Below are positions 60,515 through 64,000 of a DNA stretch of 64,000 nucleotides, one piece after another. Positions within the stretch are counted from its first letter, which is position 1, and each line of letters opens with the position of its first letter. Source of the stretch: Kribbella solani. Lineage in GTDB: Bacteria; Actinomycetota; Actinomycetes; Propionibacteriales; Kribbellaceae. The stretch spans positions 372,001 through 436,000 of the forward strand of contig NZ_JACHNF010000001.1 in the NCBI RefSeq assembly GCF_014205295.1, written 5' to 3'. A program made the translations under genes and the position numbers. The notes beneath the pieces were generated by a model. The model was given only the letters and a program-made list of their open reading frames with translations, had not been told where the DNA came from and searched no databases.

Positions 60515-61866
60515 GCCGGCTCGTCGGCGGCCGGCTCCAGGGCCGGCTTCGTGCCGTCGTCCTTCTTGGTGGCCAGCGAGTCGATCAGCTGCTTGGCCAG
60601 CGCGAAGCCCGAGCCGCCCATGGTGATGGTCTTCACCAGGGTGTCCTCGATGCCCTGCGCGCCGTTCAGGACGACCATGTTGCCGACCTTCTCGAACGAG
60701 CTCGCGGCCGCGTTGACGATCTCCGGGTACGCCTCGGCGAGCTGCTGCGCGACGACCGCCTCGGTGTTCGTGGCCAGCGCCTCGGCGCGCGCCTTGATAC
60801 CGGCCGCTTCCGCCATCGCCTTCGCCTGCACGGCGGACGCCTCGGCCTTACCGGTCAGCTCGGTCGCCTTCGCTTCGGCCTCACCACGCAGCTGGACTTC
60901 CCGCGCGTTCGCCTCGGCGGCCGCGATCTGCGCGTCCCGGGCAGCACTCGCGAGCGTGCGCTGCCGGTACGCCTCGGCGTCGGCCGGCTTCAGCACCGAC
61001 GACTCCAGCTGCTTCTCGGCCAGCGACGCGTTCAGTTTCGCGGTCTCGGTCTCGGCCACCACGACCTCCTGCCGGGCCAGCGCCTCGGCCAGCGGACCGG
61101 ACTGCGACGCCTTCGACTTCGCCTGGTCGACCTCGGCCTGGTAACCGGCCTGTGCGATCGAGCTCTGCCGGACGGCCGCGGCCTTCTGCGCGGCGGCGGC
61201 CTGCTCGCGCTCGGTCGCCTCCCGGTCCCGCTCGGCCTGCGCGATCCGGGCCGCGGCCTCGACCGCAGCGGCCTGCGGACGGCCCAGGTTCTTGATGTAG
61301 CCGGATTCGTCGTCGATCTCCTGGATTTGCAGCGAGTCGACGACCAGGCCGAGCTTCTCCATGTCGCCGGCCAGCGAGCCGCGGATGTTCGTGGTCAGCG
61401 TCTCCCGGTCGTGCAGCATCTCCTCGACCGTGGTCGAACCCACGATCGCCCGCAGGTGACCGGCGAACAGCTCGTGGATGGTCCCCATCACCTGCTCGTC
61501 GCTCTGCTCCAGGAAGCGCCGGGCCGCGTTCGCGATCGAGCCGTAGTCGTCACCGACCTTGTACGCGGTGACGCCCTTGATGTGCAGCGGGATGCCCTGG
61601 CTGGACACGCAGGTCACGGTCAGCGGCGTGGCCCGGATGTCCAGCGGCAGCCGGCGCACGGTCTGGAAACCGGGCAGCACCGCGGTGCCGCGGCCGACCA
61701 CGATCTTGAAACCGAGGGTCTCGTTGACCTGCTCCTGGCTGGAGTGCGCGCCGAGGCCGGAGATGATCAGCGCCTCGTTCGGCTCGGCCACCCGCCAGAC
61801 CATCCGGAACAGGATCAGAAGCACGACCACCGCGATCGCCGCGATGATCAGGTACGTCCAGAGCAT
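60511..61866 (-). CDS. Flotillin/SPFH-family membrane scaffold protein
   Basis: The 451-residue protein has one N-terminal membrane helix (about residues 4-24), the SPFH domain (about 25-190, RVAEPNEALIISGLGAH) and a long Ala/Glu/Arg coiled coil (about 210-400) of EAxAKA-type repeats, ending in an acidic tail. Flotillins organise membrane microdomains. The gene follows a small NfeD-like protein gene by 19 bp, the usual pairing, so the two form an operon. Confidence 0.93.
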   Translation of the reverse strand: MLWTYLIIAAIAVVVLLILFRMVWRVAEPNEALIISGLGAHSSQEQVNETLGFKIVVGRGTAVLPGFQTVRRLPLDIRATPLTVTCVSSQGIPLHIKGVTAYKVGDDYGSIANAARRFLEQSDEQVMGTIHELFAGHLRAIVGSTTVEEMLHDRETLTTNIRGSLAGDMEKLGLVVDSLQIQEIDDESGYIKNLGRPQAAAVEAAARIAQAERDREATEREQAAAAQKAAAVRQSSIAQAGYQAEVDQAKSKASQSGPLAEALARQEVVVAETETAKLNASLAEKQLESSVLKPADAEAYRQRTLASAARDAQIAAAEANAREVQLRGEAEAKATELTGKAEASAVQAKAMAEAAGIKARAEALATNTEAVVAQQLAEAYPEIVNAAASSFEKVGNMVVLNGAQGIEDTLVKTITMGGSGFALAKQLIDSLATKKDDGTKPALEPAADEPA

Positions 61867-61885
61867 TTCCCCTCCAGGGACAAAG

Positions 61886-62080
61886 TTAGATGGCGCGAGC
61901 GACGTACACGGTGCGCGGCGGGTCGAAGTCGACCACGACCACCTGCGTACCCACCTCGATCACCTCGTCGGTCGCCGGGTAAGCGTAGAAGGCTTCGGTG
62001 GCGCCCCGCACCGGCAGCATCACCTCGCCGACGATCCCGGGTGCGATCCGGCCGATCACCCGCCCCCGCTTGCCTACCAT
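61886..62080 (-). CDS. Small NfeD-like OB-fold protein
   Basis: The 64-residue protein is all beta: GRVIGRIAPGIVGEVMLPVR, FYAYPATDEVIEVGTQVVVV and a final RTVYVARAI strand. This matches the C-terminal OB domain of NfeD proteins, without the membrane and protease parts. It lies directly upstream of the flotillin gene, so it is the short NfeD partner. The upstream promoter region (62081-62145) shows no clear signal. Confidence 0.8.
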   Translation of the reverse strand: MVGKRGRVIGRIAPGIVGEVMLPVRGATEAFYAYPATDEVIEVGTQVVVVDFDPPRTVYVARAI

Positions 62081-62145
62081 GGTGCCCCTCCGACGTACCG
62101 CTGCTGCTCTGGGTTCCGCAGCTTACCCGGAGCGCCGGTCGCAGT

Positions 62146-62973
62146 TCAGCCGCGGACCGCACCCTCGGTCGCGCCCTTGATGAACTGCCGCGCGAAGAGC
62201 GCGAACACGATCACCAGCGGGATCATCGCCAGCAGCGCACCAGTCATCACCATGCTGTAGTCGACACCGTGCGCACGGTTCAAGGTGGACAGTGCCACCT
62301 GCAGCGTGACGTGGTCCGGGTTGGTCAGCACGATCAGCGGCCACATGTAGTCGTTCCACGAACCGACGAAGGTGAAGATGCCCAGGAACGCCAGCGCCGG
62401 CCGGGCTGACGGCAGCGCCACGTGCCAGTACGTACCGAAGAAGCCGCAGCCGTCCAGCGTTGCTGCCTCGACCAGCTCGTCGTGGATCGAGCTGCGGAAG
62501 TACTGCCGCATCCAGAAGATCCCGAACGCGTTGGCGGCACCGGGGATGATCAGTGCCTTGAGCGAACCGACCCAGCCGAGCAGCGCCATCGTCTGGAACT
62601 GCGGTACGGCGGCCAGCTGCGCGGGTAGCAGCATCGTCGCCAGCAGGATCACGAACAACGCGTTCCGCCCCGGGAACCGGAACTTGGCGAACGTGAACGC
62701 CGCGAGCGAATCGAAGAACAGCACCAGCAGTGTGGTCGAGATCGCGACGACCGCGGTGTTCGCCATCGACTGGAAGAACGCCACGTTGTCCAGTACGTGC
62801 CGAACGTTGTCGAAGAAGTGCCCGCCGAAACTGAACTTGGGCGGGAACCGGTAGATGTCGGCGGTCGTGTTGGTCGCCATGATGATCGTCCACACGAACG
62901 GGAACAGAAAGACCAGCAGGGCCAGTACGAGTACGGCGTGCAGCGCGAGGCCCCGCCACCGGATCCGCGTCAT
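62146..62973 (-). CDS. Sugar ABC transporter permease (MalG type), second importer
   Basis: The 275-residue permease has six predicted helices and the EAA-loop region LVEAATLDGCGFFGTYWHVA. It shares many stretches with the permease at 10774-11601, including FFDSLAAFTFAKFRFPGRN and GVDYSMVMTGALL. It overlaps the MalF-type permease gene by 4 bp. No ATPase is encoded in view. Confidence 0.93.
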   Translation of the reverse strand: MTRIRWRGLALHAVLVLALLVFLFPFVWTIIMATNTTADIYRFPPKFSFGGHFFDNVRHVLDNVAFFQSMANTAVVAISTTLLVLFFDSLAAFTFAKFRFPGRNALFVILLATMLLPAQLAAVPQFQTMALLGWVGSLKALIIPGAANAFGIFWMRQYFRSSIHDELVEAATLDGCGFFGTYWHVALPSARPALAFLGIFTFVGSWNDYMWPLIVLTNPDHVTLQVALSTLNRAHGVDYSMVMTGALLAMIPLVIVFALFARQFIKGATEGAVRG

Positions 62974-63899
62974 CGGTCCTCACCCCGTCCGCGGAAGACC
63001 CGCCAGTTGATTGCCGTGAACAACAGCACGAGCAGGAAGATGCTCAGCGCGATCGCGGCGGCGTACCCGTAGTCGTTGTCCAGGAACGCGGCGCGGTAGA
63101 AGAACAGCACTACGGTCATACCGCTCTGGCCGGTGCCGCCGCTGTTGCCGACCATCACCTGTGGCTCGGTGAAGGTCTGCAAACCGCCGATCGTCGACAT
63201 GATGACGGTGAACAGTACGACCGGGCGCAGCTGCGGCAGGGTGATCGAGAACAACGTCCGTACCGGACCGGCGCCGTCCACCTTCGCCGCCTCGTACTGT
63301 TCCTTCGGTATCGCCTGCAGACCGGCCAGGTAGATCAGTGTGTTGTACCCGACCCACTGCCACACGATCATGGTCGAGATCGCGATCTTGATGCCCCACG
63401 GCTGTCCGAGCCAGTCCTGCTGCGGTATGCCGAGTGAACGCAGTGCGGCGTTCACCAGTCCGAAGTTGGTGCTGAAGATCGAGCTGAAGAAGATGGCCAT
63501 CGCCACCAGGGACGTGACGTTCGGGATGAAGTACGCGATCCGGTAGACGCTGGTGAACCGTACAGCCGACTGCAGCATCACGGCGAGCAGCAGCGCGATC
63601 ACGAGCGTCGGCACCGTGGACATCAGGAACAGGACGACCGTGTTCTCCAGTGCCTGCCAGAACGTCGGGTCGCGGACCAGGAACGCGAAGTTGTCCAGTC
63701 CGGTGAACTTACGGGCGCTCAGGCCGTCCCACCGTTGAAAGGCGAGCACGATCGTGGACAGCATCGGGTACAGCCCGAACACGGCGAACAGCACGTAGAA
63801 CGGCGACAGTGCCAGGTAGAACCGCCAGTACGACCAGATCCGCCGCCGGGTGGGTGCTCCGGCGACGGCCCGGGTACGCACCGCCGCGGTAGCGCTCAC
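62970..63899 (-). CDS. Sugar ABC transporter permease (MalF type), second importer
   Basis: The 309-residue permease has six predicted helices and the EAA loop YEAAKVDGAGPVRTLFSITL near 209-228. Its GTG start overlaps the binding-protein stop (GTGA), giving the order binding protein, MalF, MalG on the minus strand. It is homologous to the permease at 9753-10784. Confidence 0.93.
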   Translation of the reverse strand: MSATAAVRTRAVAGAPTRRRIWSYWRFYLALSPFYVLFAVFGLYPMLSTIVLAFQRWDGLSARKFTGLDNFAFLVRDPTFWQALENTVVLFLMSTVPTLVIALLLAVMLQSAVRFTSVYRIAYFIPNVTSLVAMAIFFSSIFSTNFGLVNAALRSLGIPQQDWLGQPWGIKIAISTMIVWQWVGYNTLIYLAGLQAIPKEQYEAAKVDGAGPVRTLFSITLPQLRPVVLFTVIMSTIGGLQTFTEPQVMVGNSGGTGQSGMTVVLFFYRAAFLDNDYGYAAAIALSIFLLVLLFTAINWRVFRGRGEDR

Positions 63900-64000
63900 T
63901 GCACCCCTTGCCTTTTGGCGATCGCCTTCGCCTTGGAGACCGCGGCCGACCAGGCAGCGTCCGAGGTCTTGGCGCCGGTCTGTACGGTCTTCAGCTCGTC
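63896..64000 (-). CDS. Sugar-binding protein of the second importer, C-terminal fragment
   Basis: Only the last 34 codons are in the window; the gene continues past the right edge. They read DELKTVQTGAKTSDAAWSAA, then a Lys/Ala-rich end, as in the C-terminal helices of family 1 sugar-binding lipoproteins. The frame, GC bias and GTGA overlap with the permease support the call. Confidence 0.75.
   Translation of the reverse strand, partial: DELKTVQTGAKTSDAAWSAAVSKAKAIAKRQGVQ

Noticed and set aside
60391-62409. 672-codon plus-strand frame
   Set aside because: Antisense of the flotillin, NfeD and permease genes; Arg/Gly/Leu-rich without motifs.

Overview
The window is chromosomal DNA of a high-GC actinobacterium. 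GTG and TTG starts, 4-bp ATGA/GTGA gene overlaps, frequent cgtac/gtac motifs and the gene set fit the Nocardioidales, with Kribbella or a close relative my best guess. That genus call is inference; I could not run a search. I see no rRNA, tRNA, insertion sequence, prophage or CRISPR array.

The backbone is the conserved actinobacterial housekeeping block, thiL ... rpmB, DAK2 gene, recG, rsmD, coaD, DUF177 gene, rpmF, rnc, mutM, smc, ftsY, amt, PII gene, glnD, ffh, read left to right on the plus strand from 0.7 to 51.8 kb. It covers thiamine activation, ribosome parts and maturation, CoA synthesis, DNA repair, chromosome condensation, ammonium uptake with its PII control, and both halves of the SRP targeting pathway (FtsY and Ffh).

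Accessory modules sit between the block's members. They are: DinB/ROK/HAD/MFS/SMP-30/GNAT genes (2.5-8.4 kb); a sugar ABC importer without ATPase followed by a Gfo/Idh-aldo/keto reductase fusion (8.5-13.6 kb); an rRNA-methyltransferase-like gene (14.1-15.1 kb); a SigL-like sigma/anti-sigma pair with a YxFxxD lipoprotein, a threonine-aldolase-like enzyme, a BlaI/M56 pair and the cytochrome bd operon cydABDC (26.8-37.0 kb); an ECF42/YCII pair, asparaginase, XRE-cupin regulator, flavin reductase, degenerate sigma factor and TetR regulator (38.4-43.8 kb); and DUF2332 and arginase-family genes (48.0-50.0 kb).

After ffh the content turns to the cell envelope. There are two related lytic transglycosylases with Thr/Pro-rich tails, an amidohydrolase, a transglycosylase-like plus amidase plus SH3 wall hydrolase, a CPBP membrane protease, a two-component system, and a flotillin/NfeD pair. 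The right edge holds a second ATPase-less sugar importer on the minus strand.

The points I judge most worth checking are: (1) the cydC translation start, tandemly duplicated to give four start sites 39 bp apart; (2) BlaI-type dyads between blaI and cydA, which suggest that a BlaI/M56 sensor controls the bd oxidase; (3) GlnR-box-like sites upstream of amt; (4) the Gfo/Idh-AKR fusion; (5) five convergent gene pairs that share palindromic interlocked stop codons; (6) two or three very small membrane peptides; and (7) a MutM zinc finger that lacks one cysteine.
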